Shown: piece by piece, positions 1-10,802 of the stretch | How the letters are laid out: every line of letters starts with the position of its first letter | Numbering within the stretch: the first letter of the stretch is position 1 | Source: Diphasiastrum complanatum | Taxonomy: Eukaryota > Streptophyta > Lycopodiopsida > Lycopodiales > Lycopodiaceae | Assembly: GCA_029204225.1 (NCBI GenBank) | Contig: CM055100.1 | Location: 5,675,592 to 5,735,591, forward strand | Direction of reading: 5' to 3' | DNA length: 60,000 bases | Program-made: the position numbers and the translations under genes | Notes under the pieces: model-generated | Told to the model about the DNA's origin: nothing | Seen by the model: only the letters and a program-made list of their open reading frames with translations | The model's database searches: none

Positions 1-1196
1 ATGTGGATCCTGAGGTCATAAGCTGCTGCATATGCAAATAACAGATGTAGAGACGAATGTTTGACGACAAGAGAGAAGGTTTCAGAATAGTCAATACTGT
101 ATCTCTGAGAGAAACCCTTCGCTACCAATCTTGCCTTGTATTTTGTCACATTACCATCTGGTCCGTATTTGAGCTTGAAGACCCATTTGCATTTGACAGA
201 CTTGCGCTTATGTGGTAATGGCTCCAACGTCCATAGTTGGTTCTTCCTCATGGACTCCATCTCTTTGTTCATGGCTTGAATCCATCTGTCCTTTTTTGGA
301 CTTTCAATTGCTTCCTCAAAAGTCTGTGGTTCGCCACTGAATCTGCATAACTCTTATGATACGAAAGTTGAGCTGCCTGACACATATCTTGCTGGCGCTC
401 TTCGTGGTCTTGTTGACCTTCTAGGAGATCCTCCTGGGACAGCAATGCCTTTTCCTTTGTCTGCTCTGCTCGGTCCGGAACCATCTTGGTTTACATGAAT
501 TGCGATAGTAGGTTGCCTCTCGAATCTTTCTTCTTCAGATTCATCGTTCAAATGGGAGATGACTCGAAAATCTTCGTTTTCGTGTTCGTCCTCTGCTCCC
601 TCTGTCATCGGCAGGTCATAGTACTGTCTCTCTAGAACTTCGTAGCTGACATGATCGTCATTGGCCATTGTCCCGCTCTCATCAAATCTGACATCTCTCA
701 CTGTTTTCACAGTGTTTGTGTCTGGCATGTAGATTCTATAGTATGACGAATTGTTGTCATAACCTACTAGAAATCTCTGCTCGGCTTTCTCATCAAGCTT
801 CTTTCGAAGCTTATCAGGAATATGTGCATAAGCTGCACAGCCAAAGATTCTGACGTGAGACAGATTGGGATTTCTACCCCACCATAGCTCATGTGGTGTC
901 GTGTGTGGGACACCAGACTTGCCTGTCCTATTATGGATGTATGTGGCTGTATCTACTTCTTCGATCCACAATACCCTTGGAGCCTTCGAGTGGGCCATCA
1001 TGCATCTGGCCGCTTCCATCAGGGTCTTGTTCTTTCTTTCTGCAACACCATTGTGCTGCGTGTAGGCTGCAATCCTTATGTGAGTGATATCACGATCATT
1101 GCAGAAGTCAGTGAAGCAATTTGAGATGTATTTGCCACCTCGATCTATTCTGATCTGTTTCACCTTGTTGCCTGTACATATCTCAACCCAATTCAC
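1..1196 (-). pseudogene. copia-1 integrase C-terminal half and start of RT
   Basis: The open frame 1196-354 holds the second and third integrase catalytic residues: D in IRIDRGGKYISN and E in HNGVAERKNKTL. The target-site region follows with the copia signature HVRIFGCAAYAHIP. Below 354, in another frame, bases 1-350 encode the first RT block, recognisable as [18 protein letters not shown]. The frame change near 350 and the stop at about 1200 break the polyprotein. The RT catalytic YVDD block would lie to the left, outside the window. Confidence 0.9.
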
Positions 1197-1199
1197 ATA

Positions 1200-1960
1200 T
1201 CATGTGAATTTATCAAGTGCTTCAGATTTATTTTGAATAAAATAGACTTTGGCAAATTTGCTATAATCATCAATGAAGGTTATATAATACTTTGAACCTC
1301 CTACTGAGATCACATTGAATGGTCCGCAGATGTCAGAATGCACTAACTCCATAATCTTAGTCATTCTATAGGAGTCCTTGATGAATGGAGTGCGTGACAT
1401 CTTGCCCTTCAAACATGCATTACATTTGGTCGAACTGGTTGCATTCGAGATGCTGACCCATGTTATCACTCCATGATGGCTTGCTTGGTAAAGTGCCATT
1501 GAGTTCATGTGGCAGAGTCTTCTGTGCCACAGAGTGTCTGGCTGGTCATCATGAGTCTGATGCACCTGATCTGCAAGTAGGCGTACCTTCAGATGATATA
1601 GGTTTCCTGTCCTTCTGTCTTGAGCGATCAATGTACTGGTACTTGCGTCAATCACGTTGCATGCTTCGTCAGAAAACATCACATGCATCCCTGCATCTGC
1701 TATTCTTGCTACAGAGAGCAAGTCTTGTTGCAGAGTAGGCATGAACAGAACGTCTTTGAGTTGTCTGTCTCTGCCATTGGTGTAAAGTGAACCAATACCG
1801 TTCACTTGATGCTTAGATTCATTTCCAAGAACTATGAATTTTGAAGGATCTGCACTTCTGAAATCAGACATTATTTGGCTTGATGTCACGAAGTGTGAGG
1901 TGGCTCATGAGTCTAGAATCACCTCATGTGTGTTAGATGTTGATGCTGCACACAGTCTTC
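1200..1960 (-). pseudogene. copia-1 protease, pre-integrase and integrase N-terminal half
   Basis: The frame carries the tail of the aspartic protease (NLLSV-type motif seen as QQDLLSVARIADAG), a gag-pre-integrase zinc region (LWHRRLCH followed by CNACLKGK) and the first integrase Asp (LVHSDICGPF, FIDDYSKF). Just upstream, at 1905-1907, the glycine codon of the protease Asp-Ser-Gly active site is a stop (GAC TCA TGA). A stop near 1200 separates it from the rest of integrase. It would have been part of one polyprotein processed in a virus-like particle. Confidence 0.88.
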
Positions 1961-2059
1961 ACATATATAGGCGGTCGAACAGTTTTTGTTCGTTCTTTCT
2001 TCGCCCATTTTTGAGCTCTCGGGCTCTTCGACATAGGATGAATTGTTGCCGTTCTCCTG

Positions 2060-2990
2060 TCAGTTCTGTGCTGATTTGTTCCTCGGGTTCTGGCGACAAT
2101 CCACGGCTACATGACCCTTCTTGAGCCAACATGTATCTACTGTATGCCCGTCTCTTCTGCATCTCACGCAAGTCTTCTTGTCTGCACCTTGTTGTTTCGA
2201 CCTCCCTTTGCTCTTCCAGTTTCCTTTGCTAGTCTCCTCTGCTTGCCGATCACGATCCTTCCTCTGATTCGACTCTCTCTTAGGCTTAGATTGTTTTTTG
2301 GATTTTTCTTTGTTACCGTAGAGGGCCTGGTCAGAACCATCCTTGTGATCAAGGTGTTCTCTGGCTTCGACTTCCTCTCGAATCTCGACAATCACCTTTT
2401 CGAGGTTCATGGTAGGATCTTTCGTGAGCAGGGTCCTCGTTGTTTGGAATGATCTGGGTAAGGCTCTCAATAGGTACGTTAGCTGCTTCTCAACTAACAC
2501 AACGTTCTCTACTCCATAGTTATGTAGTGACAGAAACATATCCTTCATCTTTCTTACGAAAGAAGTAAGGTCTTTTCCATCCCACTGTAAATTCGTCAGA
2601 TGACCTTCCAGCATCATGATTTAACTTCTTGATTTCGTCTAAAATCTGGTGAGCAATGCATCCCACATCTCATTAGCTCTGGAGAGTGTAGCTAGGTTAA
2701 GTGTGAGACTATCTTCGATGGAAGATGATAGCAAGGCTACTACGTTGTCATTTTTCTCCCTCCACTCGCCTAGCTCCTGGCCTGATGTTTTAGGCATCTC
2801 TTCTGTGCCATCCACCCAAGGGAAGAGTCCTTCGCCCTTGAGTATGAGTGATGTCTTAACTTTCCAAGCTAGAAAATTAGATCATGAAGAATCAAGAACT
2901 GTGCAATCTTGCTCTGCATGCTGCTGATTGAAACCATTGCTTCTTGGAGTCTGTTCCCTCGTTGATGGTTGTTTGTCTGAATGCTTGGCC
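2060..2990 (-). pseudogene. copia-1 gag (UBN2-type) with zinc knuckle
   Basis: The gag nucleocapsid protein packages the element RNA. The N-terminal half is readable at about 2990-2640 (FLAWKVKTSLILKGEG, then SRANEMWDALLTRF), where a TAG stop interrupts it. The frame from 2617 continues with the copia gag signature (LTSFVRKMKDMFLSLHNYG, LLRALPRSF). A CX2CX4HX4C zinc knuckle, CVRCRRDGHTVDTC, lies near 2110-2150. Length and layout match copia gag. The exact start Met is unclear. Confidence 0.85.
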
Positions 2991-3040
2991 TCCTGGATCT
3001 TACGGCTTCTTGGTTATGTCAGATTATGACAATAAGTAGG

Positions 3041-3055
3041 TAGGCTCTGATACCA
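3041..3055 (-). other. copia-1 primer-binding site (Met-tRNA)
   Basis: On the minus strand this reads TGGTATCAGAGCCTA, complementary to the 3' end of initiator Met-tRNA. It lies one base inside the LTR end at 3057, as expected of the minus-strand DNA priming site. Confidence 0.9.
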
Positions 3056-3056
3056 C

Positions 3057-3729
3057 TGATGACGAGGAGTCGCGATCAAGAAACATTCGCGAAACTGTCG
3101 CTTCAGCGAAACAATGCGACTCAATACGTTTCGAATGGAGTTCAGATGTGGTCGCTGGGCACTGCCAGTTGAATCACTCCTACAGTCCTCCATAATGTAG
3201 TCAGGCACTGCTGATTTACGTTTATAAAATGAATGTAGCATTCAACAAATTCAACCAATGTGCAAAATTGAAATGAATGAGAAAATCAGACATACGAGTA
3301 ATAGCATAAACATTTGCATTCAAGATCATACAACACAAGATGTGCACAATGGCTACAAGATCATCTATTGATTTTTAAGCACTGCATGCATATCCACGAA
3401 GTGCGTTGGCGTGAGAGAAATACAGTTCTCTCACGAATGGATGTCTCGCTTACTAGCAGACTTGTGGATTACTATGGATCTTGATCACAGAACACGTCTC
3501 GTACGCATGCGGACTTCTTGTCTGTATTTCGTCTTGATTGCCTACTAGCATCAGACTACTACACTTCTGTGTATTCTGTCATCTTGTGTAAAGTCTCATC
3601 CATCAAGTATATAGTCATTCTATGTAACTTTTAAGATTAGAGTGACTAAACATCTACAACTAATCAGGAGATTACAAGAGTGGCAGATTAGCAATGACCT
3701 AGAGTGTATCTGCTGACGTCATACCATCA
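3057..3729 (-). repeat. copia-1 5' LTR
   Basis: The 673-bp LTR is bounded by the inverted ends TGATG (3057) and CATCA (3729) and abuts the primer site. A TATA-like stretch (tatatag near 3608-3614 on the plus strand) could serve as promoter. Its partner LTR lies outside the window, so neither a target duplication nor LTR divergence can be measured. Confidence 0.85.
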
Positions 3730-4030
3730 GATCATATATCTGTACTTCTGGGTACTTGCATGATCTTTGCTGGTACTCTTTGGAGCGTGAGGGCCGAAAG
3801 TTTCACGACGTTTTTCGTGTTGCGTCGTTGGTTTTGTTTCCGTCGTCTTACTTTCTCGTGCCGGACCACAAAAGATTCTCGTTCGCGAATCTTTCGTGTT
3901 TGTGTCTTTTTCGTCAAGTGTTCACGAAACTTTCGTGCTTCGTGTCTCTTGACTTTCGTGTTCACGAACATCTTCGTCAAGCAGAGGGCTGAAAGCTAGC
4001 AAAACTTTGTAATTAGAAATGTTTTGTTTA
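3730..4030. other. CpG-rich palindromic spacer, no gene
   Basis: No coding signature is visible. The segment is filled with TTCGTG and its complement CACGAA. It has two close palindromes: CACGAAA-C-TTTCGTG (3923-3937) and TTCGTG-TT-CACGAA (3955-3968). By eye about 22 CpG dinucleotides fall in about 200 bp, far above the surrounding DNA. It separates copia-1 from gypsy A and could be an LTR or spacer piece of an unidentified element. Confidence 0.5.
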
Positions 4031-4500
4031 TTTAATTTGATGGTACCTTGTCTTGACATCTATCTTGGTGAAATATCGTGCTCCACCCAAACAATCTACA
4101 AGGTCATCCATCTTGGGTAATGAATATTTATTCTTTATAGTCGCTTTATTAAGGCCCTTGTAATCCAGACACATTCGGAAACCTCCATCTTTCTTCGCTT
4201 TAAGAGGAATAGGAGCACCCCATGGTGATTTACTAGGTTGTATATGTCCCATCCTCAGATAATTTTCTATTTGATTTGAAATCTCTGTCTCCTCTTTCTG
4301 AGAGAACCTTTAAGGTTGTCTAGAGACAGGTTGACTTCCTGGAATTAACTCAATCTTGTGGTCTACTGACCTAGACGATGGTAAACCATGAGGTAATTCA
4401 GATGGAAAAACATCTCTAAATTCATTTATGATCTATTCTTTCACTGCTTGTTCATGATTTAAATTTATTGAGTTTAGAATTGTCGAGAATTCACAACCAT
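4028..4500 (-). pseudogene. gypsy A reverse transcriptase, N-terminal fragment
   Basis: RT copies element RNA into DNA. Conserved gypsy blocks read SELPHGLPSSRSVDHKIEL, then SKSPWGAPIPLKAKKDGG, CLDYKGLNKATIKN and YFTKIDVKTRYHQI. Position 4320 has a stop in the first part. The frame ends at 4028, before the catalytic IDD block, so palm and thumb, RNase H and integrase are missing. The joining base to the CpG-rich spacer is near 4031. Confidence 0.85.
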
Positions 4501-4511
4501 TTAGATTCATT

Positions 4512-5102
4512 TCAAGAACATCCACAACTGGAATAGCATAAATTGAAAAAAACTTCATACTTAGAATAATCCAATGTTCCCATTTCATTAACTGTAGAAA
4601 TCTGATCCAACGGACGTACAAAATTACTGTCAAATAATGTAACTACCTTATCACCCTCCTTGAAAGTGAGAACATGCTTCTCAAAATCAATTAGCAGAGA
4701 ACGCGATTTACTAAATAACCATTCATATCCTAAGATTAAATTAGTACGAGCTACATCTAAAACATGAAAATTAACTAATTTTGTGTGTCCTTGCATAAAA
4801 CCTGGGAGCTTCGGGACTTTTACGTTCCAAATCTCCAACTTTGCTCCTGAAGCTAGATAAACTTTATATTTATGATTGCCGGCTTCAGTTTCCAAGCTGA
4901 GTTTCTGCACAAGACGAGAATTAATAAAATTATGAGTTGAACCACTATCCAATAAAATACTCACTTCTTGACCTTTAACTATGCCAATTAAACGAAAAAG
5001 TTCATTAGGCAAGAAAGAAGTAGTACTAAGAGAACATTCACACCCACGATCAGTCAGGTTAATTTCCAAAGTCTTACCATTGCCCCCTGGGATTTCAATC
5101 AT
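4512..5102 (-). pseudogene. gypsy A aspartic protease
   Basis: This is a retroviral-type (RVP_2-like) protease that would cleave the element polyprotein. The active-site motif is ILLDSGSTHNFI, about 50 residues into the frame, followed by the flap-side FHVLDVARTNLILGYEWL. The 196-residue frame then shifts into an unrelated tail, so the protease-RT link is broken. A degraded paralogue with the same tail residues (KHVLTFKE, VVTLF) occurs at 36642-36833. Confidence 0.85.
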
Positions 5103-5144
5103 GTGAGCAGTTACTTTCTTCCTTTCATCATATGTCCAGGCTTC

Positions 5145-5550
5145 TTACAGACAAAACATAAGTTTAGCCTTTTCCCGGGATAGAGATTTCTTGAATCTCT
5201 TTCTCTTTGGCTTTCTGGGTTCCGACGCTGCTTGATGTAATTCGTCAAAATATTTTGCTTGGTCTGGACCGCACTTCTTAACCTTCTTGGTTTTCAAAGT
5301 GGTTGGAATTTGCGCAAACTGCTTCTTGGATGCCACCATTGTGGAATCATATGCTTTCGAAATCCGAAATGCATCCTCGAGGCTTTGAAGCATATTTCGT
5401 CTGCATTAGTAGGCTGGCAAACCTAGGACAAACTACCAAAGTGCCAACTTTGCATCGAATGATGGAGCCCTATTCCATAGGTCCATTAATTCCTGGATAT
5501 AAGAGTCTAAACTCTTTGTACCCATCTTGTATTTCACCACCTCTCCAAAC
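5145..5550 (-). pseudogene. gypsy A gag, C-terminal part
   Basis: The minus strand reads EVVKYKMGTKSLDSYIQELM, then APSFDAKLALW, a stop, FVLGLPAY, another stop, and LQSLEDAFRISKAYDS. This is the C-terminal half of a retrotransposon gag domain followed by a basic region (PRKPKRKRFKK). No zinc knuckle is seen. The N-terminal half of gag is absent where copia-2 begins at 5551. Confidence 0.75.
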
Positions 5551-6383
5551 TGTGACAAAAGTACAAAAAGGACCAAGAGTGGATCTTAATCTGATCCTCA
5601 AGAGGGATTGGTTGTCAGATTACTTGATCTATCAATCTACTTGAGATTAAGATCAATCTAGATCAATTCTAGACACAAAATCCTAACAAGAAAAATCATT
5701 AATTGAAGGTAGGTGTACTTTCTGGTTTCCCACGTGTGAAACCCTGTCTGAGTACGGACTCCAACCTGAAGATTAAGTACACATTGATAGCACCTCAAAA
5801 CAATCAAAACAAATGTAGACAAATGGAGAGAATTACTCAAAACTACTTCCAAAACCAAGATTGGTGTCTCACAATGATTATGGCCAAATGTGGCTCTATA
5901 TATACAATAAGTGGGAGCTCATGGTACTGATCATCCCTTTTATCCCACATGTGTGAAGGTGCTTTGTCATATGATGATTCATCATGCAAAACTAACACTT
6001 GGACATAACTTTCTATTTTGAGCACTTTTGGTCCATTTTTCTTCTATATGGAGATCTACTTGAAAATCTTCTAGAAGTCAAAATTCGTCTACTTCAGCTT
6101 ATTCCACACGTGTGAGCTGTCCTCTACACATGGGATGTGACACCTAACCAAAGGATGTGGCTCATGCAATCAATAGATTGATGCCATGTGTCATATGTCT
6201 AGAAAACTAGTTTTTGGCCTTTTTAGCCACTAGAACTTGAGTTAAATCATATGTACAACCTATATGATTATGGTACATGAAAAGTACACTATTTTCACAC
6301 GTGGGAACAGACTCCACACATGTGTAATCATCCTATATACAAGATTTTTGGCCTCTACCAAGCTTATTTTTGCATTTTTCACA
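5551..6383 (-). repeat. copia-2 3' LTR
   Basis: This 833-bp repeat matches 10803-11622 almost throughout, with scattered substitutions and about 12 extra bases near 6177. Ends are TGTG and CACA. It carries several CACGTG or CACATG cores, including a 10-bp palindrome CACACGTGTG at 6105-6114. A TATATATAG box on the minus strand lies near 5893-5903. Confidence 0.93.
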
Positions 6384-6397
6384 CTCCTCCTCAAAAA
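6384..6397 (-). other. copia-2 polypurine tract
   Basis: The minus strand reads TTTTGAGGAGGAG and ends exactly at the 3' LTR. It is the expected plus-strand DNA primer. Confidence 0.85.
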
Positions 6398-6398
6398 T

Positions 6399-6844
6399 CT
6401 AGCTTGGTAAATCTAGCATAGATCTATCTATAACTCCAAGAGCCAATCTTAATTTTATAAATGGATCTTTAGGCAATGCCTTGGTGAGTATATCAGCAAT
6501 GCTATCTGATGATGAAACATGAATAAGCTTGATCTCCTTTGCTTGCACTTTCTCCCTCACGAAATGATGTGCAATCTCGATGTGCTTTGTTCGAGCATGG
6601 AAGACTGGATTGTTTGCAAGTTGTTGAGTTGCTTGATTATCACAATATATGCATGGAATGTCTTCATCCTTGATCACATGTAGCTCCTCCAAAAGCCTTT
6701 TAAGCCAAATGCACTTATGGATCTTCTATCCATCTTGTCACCTGCAAAAATAGAGTCCGAATATGCTCTCAAACAAATATTAGTCCTTTCATAAACTATG
6801 CCAAATTATTTTGTAGCCGAGATGTACCTTAACACCCTTTTTGC
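6399..6844 (-). pseudogene. copia-2 RNase H
   Basis: RNase H removes the RNA strand during reverse transcription. The 97-residue frame at 6692-6399 has the copia RNase H signature: IYCDNQATQQLANNPVFH, then RTKHIEIAHHFVREKV and DILTKALPKDPF. The segment 6693-6844 linking it to RT is frameshifted and shortened; the piece that should contain the first catalytic Asp reads AYSDSIFAGDKMDRRS. The frame ends just before the polypurine tract. Confidence 0.9.
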
Positions 6845-7468
6845 TCATTTCCAATGACACATTAATGGACTTTGCATGTATTGACTCAACTTGACAACAC
6901 AAAATCTAAGATCTGGTCTAGTGATAGTTAAGTATATCAAGGAACCAATAAGCATTCTATAGTTAGTGATGTCCTGAAAGGATGCTTCATCACTTTCCTT
7001 AGAACCTTTTACACTTAGTTCCATAGGAGTTTCAACTCCTTTACAATCAATCATGCCCAATCTTGCTAAGATTGATCTAGCATACTTAGATTGACATATG
7101 AAGGTAAAATCATTACTTCTAGTGACTTCTATTCCAAGTATAACTTTAAGAAGTCCTAGATCTACCATCTTAAATTCACTAGAAAAGGAAACTTTTACAT
7201 TCTTAATGCCATCTAGATCATTTCCTGTGAGTATAATGTCATCAACATATAAAACTAAGATAATGATCTTTCCATCATTACATTTGTAGTACAATGATGG
7301 TTCATAAGAACTTACAACAAATCCAATGAAAATAAGATAGGAATGCAACCTAGAGTACCATGCTCTTGGTGCTTGCTTGAGTCCATAAAGACTCTTCTTC
7401 AAGAGACACACCATCTTTGATGAAGCCCTCGAGTTGGCACACGTAAATTTCCTCTTCCAAGAATCCAT
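6845..7468 (-). pseudogene. copia-2 reverse transcriptase, C-terminal part
   Basis: The frame has the copia RT core: KKSLYGLKQAPRAWYSRL, then the catalytic VLYVDDIILTGND, and YRMLIGSLIYLTITRPDL. The YVDD motif is intact. The frame overlaps the upstream polyprotein frame by about 119 bases, so a single-base shift near 7400 separates the two RT halves. The segment after SQYMQSPL is cut off from RNase H. Confidence 0.92.
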
Positions 7469-8780
7469 TTAAGAAAGCATTTGTCACATCAAGTTGGAAG
7501 AGCTCCCATTTGAAAGAAGTTGCAAGACATATGATTAATCTAATGGTCACAAGCTTTGCAACAGGTGCAAAGGTTTCATCATAATCTATGCCTTTGACTT
7601 GCAAAAAACCTTTCGCTACAAGTCTAGCTTTGTACTTATGAATGGAACCATCTTGATTATATTTCAATCTATATATCCATTTACAAATAAGAGGCTTCTT
7701 TCCATAAGGTAAATCAACAAGTTTCCAAGTTTGATTTTCCATTAATGCATCAAACTCTACTTGCATAGCTTTCCTCCAATATTGAGACTTATTTGCTTCC
7801 TCAAAACTAGTTGGTTCTTCAAGCATAGTAGTCAAGAAAGTATAAGAGTTGAGTAGTTGAGAATCTTCTCTTTGCTCCCCTTTGTCACTATAAGTGAGCC
7901 TTGATGGCTCAATCCTTGTCCTTGTTGATCTTCTTGGCACCCTTGGACTTGGAGTAGGTTCCACTTGGTCTTCATCTTCATGAAGCTCCTCCTCGGCCAT
8001 AGCATGATCATTGACAAGTTGAGTGTTGTTGGAAGTCACCTTTTCTTTGGCTTGGAGAGATTCATCAAAAAGTACATCTCTACTAGCAACAACTTTTTTT
8101 TGTAATAGGATCATATATCCTATAGGCTTTCTTACTTTCACTATAACCAACAAAGATGCCTTTGAAAGAAGTGGCATCTTCCTTTTCCTTGTTTCTAAAG
8201 GAATATGTACATAACAAGTACATCCAAAAACTTTCAAATCACTAAGATTTGGCTTTTTGCCAAACAATACTTCATAAGGTGTAAGTCCTTTAATGGCACT
8301 ATTAGTCATTCTATTACAAAGAAAATTTACACATAAAATAGCTTCTCCCCAAAATGAAATAGAAAGAGATGCATCTAATCTCATAGCTTTAGCACACTCA
8401 CATAGTGTCCTATTCTTTCTTTCAGCTACTCCATTTTGTTGTGGAGTATATGTACAAGTAAACTCTCTCTTTATGCCATTAGTTTCACAAAACTCTTTCA
8501 TCCTATTGGAGATGTACTCCCCTCCATTATCACTTCTTAATACTTTCAAGCTAGTATTAAGTTGCTTTTCCACAAGAGTTTTGAACTTTACAAAGGACTC
8601 AAAAACTTCACTTTTCTTAGACAAGAGATAAATCCAAGAGTATCTTGATTTATCATCAATAAAAGTGACATACATTAGAGCTCCACCATTTGATTCATGT
8701 GAAAATGAATGAACATCCGAGTGTATAAGACTAAGAGGAGAGTTAGATCTTATCAAAGATGAGATTTGGAGAGTCCACAA
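7350..8780 (-). pseudogene. copia-2 integrase and RT N-terminal part
   Basis: A 476-residue frame holds the integrase core: D in LIHSDVHSFS, D in LRSDNGGEYISNRM and E in QNGVAERKNRTL. The target-site region reads LKVFGCTCYVHIP. RT starts at WKLVDLPYGKKPLICKWIY and runs through FLQVKGIDYDETFAPVAK to LDVTNAFLNGFLEEEIY. All three integrase acidic residues are present. A frameshift at about 8755-8780 parts it from gag-protease, and another near 7400 parts it from the RT core. Confidence 0.93.
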
Positions 8781-10202
8781 GCTTCACAAAGCTTGCCACA
8801 CTTGGATATGGTTTTGGGAAGTCCTCTTGCTAGCTCCTTTGTCACTATGGTCTCCATAGCTTTGTAGTTAGGATGGCCTAACCTTTTGTGCCATAATTCC
8901 ACTTGAGTGAGCTCCTCCCTTGCCATGTTCACACTTCCAACCATCACATTAGCATCCAATTTGAATAACCTCCCTTGCTTGAAACCACTAGCAATACATT
9001 TTTCATCTTTCAAGATAGAACATGCTCCATGTACATCTAATCCACTATCCATAAGTTGTCCTACACTCAACAAGTTCTTTGTAATTGAAGGTACATAAAG
9101 AACATTGTCTAGATCTACTTTTTTAGATGATCCTAGACATAAAGGATTGGATCCAACACCTAAAATCTCACATTCTTGATCACTTGCAGTGAAGATAAAT
9201 CTCTTAGAACTATTGTAAGAAAGTAGAATAGAAAAGTAGTCTTTTTGGTGAGTCATGTGAGAGCTTGCCCCACTATCAATCCACCAAGTTTTTTGATTAG
9301 ATGTTTGTGGTGAGGATACCATCAAAGATAGATTGCCTTCTTCCTCCTCCTCAAGCACAAGATTGCCTTGATTGTCCTTCTCTTGGGCATTCTTCTTCTT
9401 GTAGCACTCGGATGCAAAATGTCCCTTTTTCCCATAAAAGAAACACTTTAGCTTCTTCTTGTCCTTCTTGCTCTTGCCTTTGGAACTTGACGCTCCATCT
9501 TTGTTCTCCATCTCCATGTCTTGAGTCTTCTTGGATGGAAACTTCTTATTCTTGCCTTTCAAAGAAAAGTTAGCTTTTTCATCACCATCATTCAAAGATA
9601 AGGAACTCATCCTACTTTTGATATGAAACATTCTACTCTCCTCACTAACAAGCACACTTTGAAGTTTTTCAATACTAGGAAGTGAATCTTGAATAGCAAA
9701 GGTTTGAACAAGATTGGAATAATCATCTCCTAATCCATTCAAAATGATTTGAACTAATTCATCATCTTTGATTTTATCATCTATAGAAGACAACTCTTTA
9801 TTCAAAGATTTGATCCTAAAGACATAATTTTGGGCACTTTCACTACTTCCTTTCATGCTTTGAAGGATTTGAATCCTAAGCATGAGTATCCTTGAAGTGT
9901 TCTTGGATCCATAAATGGCTTTTAATGAATCCCATGCCTCTTTGGATGTGGTACAAGATGAGATTTCTTTCAAAAGTTCATTACTTACATTCATTTCTAT
10001 GCAGTGTAATACAACTCTACATCTCTTTTTGTACTTAGCCAATTCAACTCCTCCTTGAGGTTCTACTTCCACCTCAAGTACTATGTCATAAAGATCATGA
10101 AGTACAAGCAAAGACTCCATTCAAACTATCCAAGTAGCATAATTAGTGGATGTAAGTAAGTCTTTCACTAGCTTCAAGCAAAAAACCACCCATTGATGCC
10201 AT
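8753..10202 (-). pseudogene. copia-2 gag, protease and pre-integrase
   Basis: The frame from 10120 encodes a UBN2-type gag (KEISSCTTSKEAWDSLKAIY, ILQSMKGSSESAQNYVF), a lysine-rich linker, a zinc knuckle, a protease with WWIDSGASSHMT, and a gag-pre-integrase domain (ELWHKRLGHPNYKAM, CEACGLSKSH). The zinc knuckle reads CFFYGKKGHFASEC, with Tyr where the second Cys belongs. The likely true start is the ATG at 10202 (MASMGGFLLEAS), separated from the main frame by a stop and a shift. Confidence 0.92.
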
Positions 10203-10787
10203 TTTTGAATGTGAAAAAGCACTAGATACTCTTATGGTTTCTCTAAGAGATCTGAACCTAAAGTCTTCTAGCAATTTAGAAAGCTTATAGACTCAATTCT
10301 ATCACTCATGAACCAATCTAGAATGATGGAAATTTAGATTCTAGTCTTAACCTTGCAAAATCACTCCTTAATCTATGATTTTTAGCAATTTCTCTCTTCA
10401 ACTTCAACATACAATGAAAAAATCAGAGTAGATCAATTAATGCACCTCATTCAAGCTTCAATTTTAATTTTTTGGCTGATCTAATCCAAGAACTAATCAA
10501 GGGATTAGACTCTCTATAGAAAATGCTTGATTTTGCACCAAAATTCACTCAAATTGGGTATGTGAGTAAAATTCTACAGATTTTTAAAATTCTCAGTCAA
10601 AACTGGAGATGTACGGCCTCACACGTGTGAAAAGGGTTCCTACAGCCCACAACAAGATCTGGACCAAAAATTTTGAGAATAGCTATCAAATCCAACTCGC
10701 TACACAAATTTGACTAGTTTCCAAAAAACTGCTAATTTTGGCTTTGATTTGGATTAACCCTATCAATTTCAACAAAACCTCTTGTAC
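10203..10787 (-). other. copia-2 untranslated leader
   Basis: About 585 bp lie between the primer site and gag, without an open frame. One CACACGTGTG palindrome (about 10620-10629) matches the motif repeated in the LTRs. This is the usual place for an RNA packaging signal, but none can be recognised by eye. Confidence 0.6.
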
Positions 10788-10802
10788 TAGGCTCTGATAC
10801 CA
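10788..10802 (-). other. copia-2 primer-binding site (Met-tRNA)
   Basis: The minus strand reads TGGTATCAGAGCCTA directly against the end of the 5' LTR at 10803. It is complementary to the initiator Met-tRNA 3' end. Confidence 0.92.

Larger units (their letters stand above)
1..3729 (-). mobile_element. copia-1, partial Ty1/copia retrotransposon
   Basis: Read on the minus strand this shows, in order, a 5' LTR (3057-3729), a Met-tRNA primer site (3041-3055), gag with a zinc knuckle, aspartic protease, integrase and the beginning of reverse transcriptase, which runs off the window at base 1. Gag-protease-integrase-RT is the Ty1/copia order. RNase H and the 3' LTR lie outside the window. In-frame stops split the polyprotein, so this copy is dead. 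Confidence 0.93.
4031..5550 (-). mobile_element. gypsy A, internal remnant
   Basis: Read on the minus strand this holds the C-terminal half of a Ty3/gypsy gag, an aspartic protease and the start of RT, ending abruptly at about 4031. Copia-2 is inserted at 5550, and its other flank (11623 onward) carries a primer site and LTR that probably belong to the same element. A related copy of its protease-RT section lies at 36270-36895. Confidence 0.8.
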
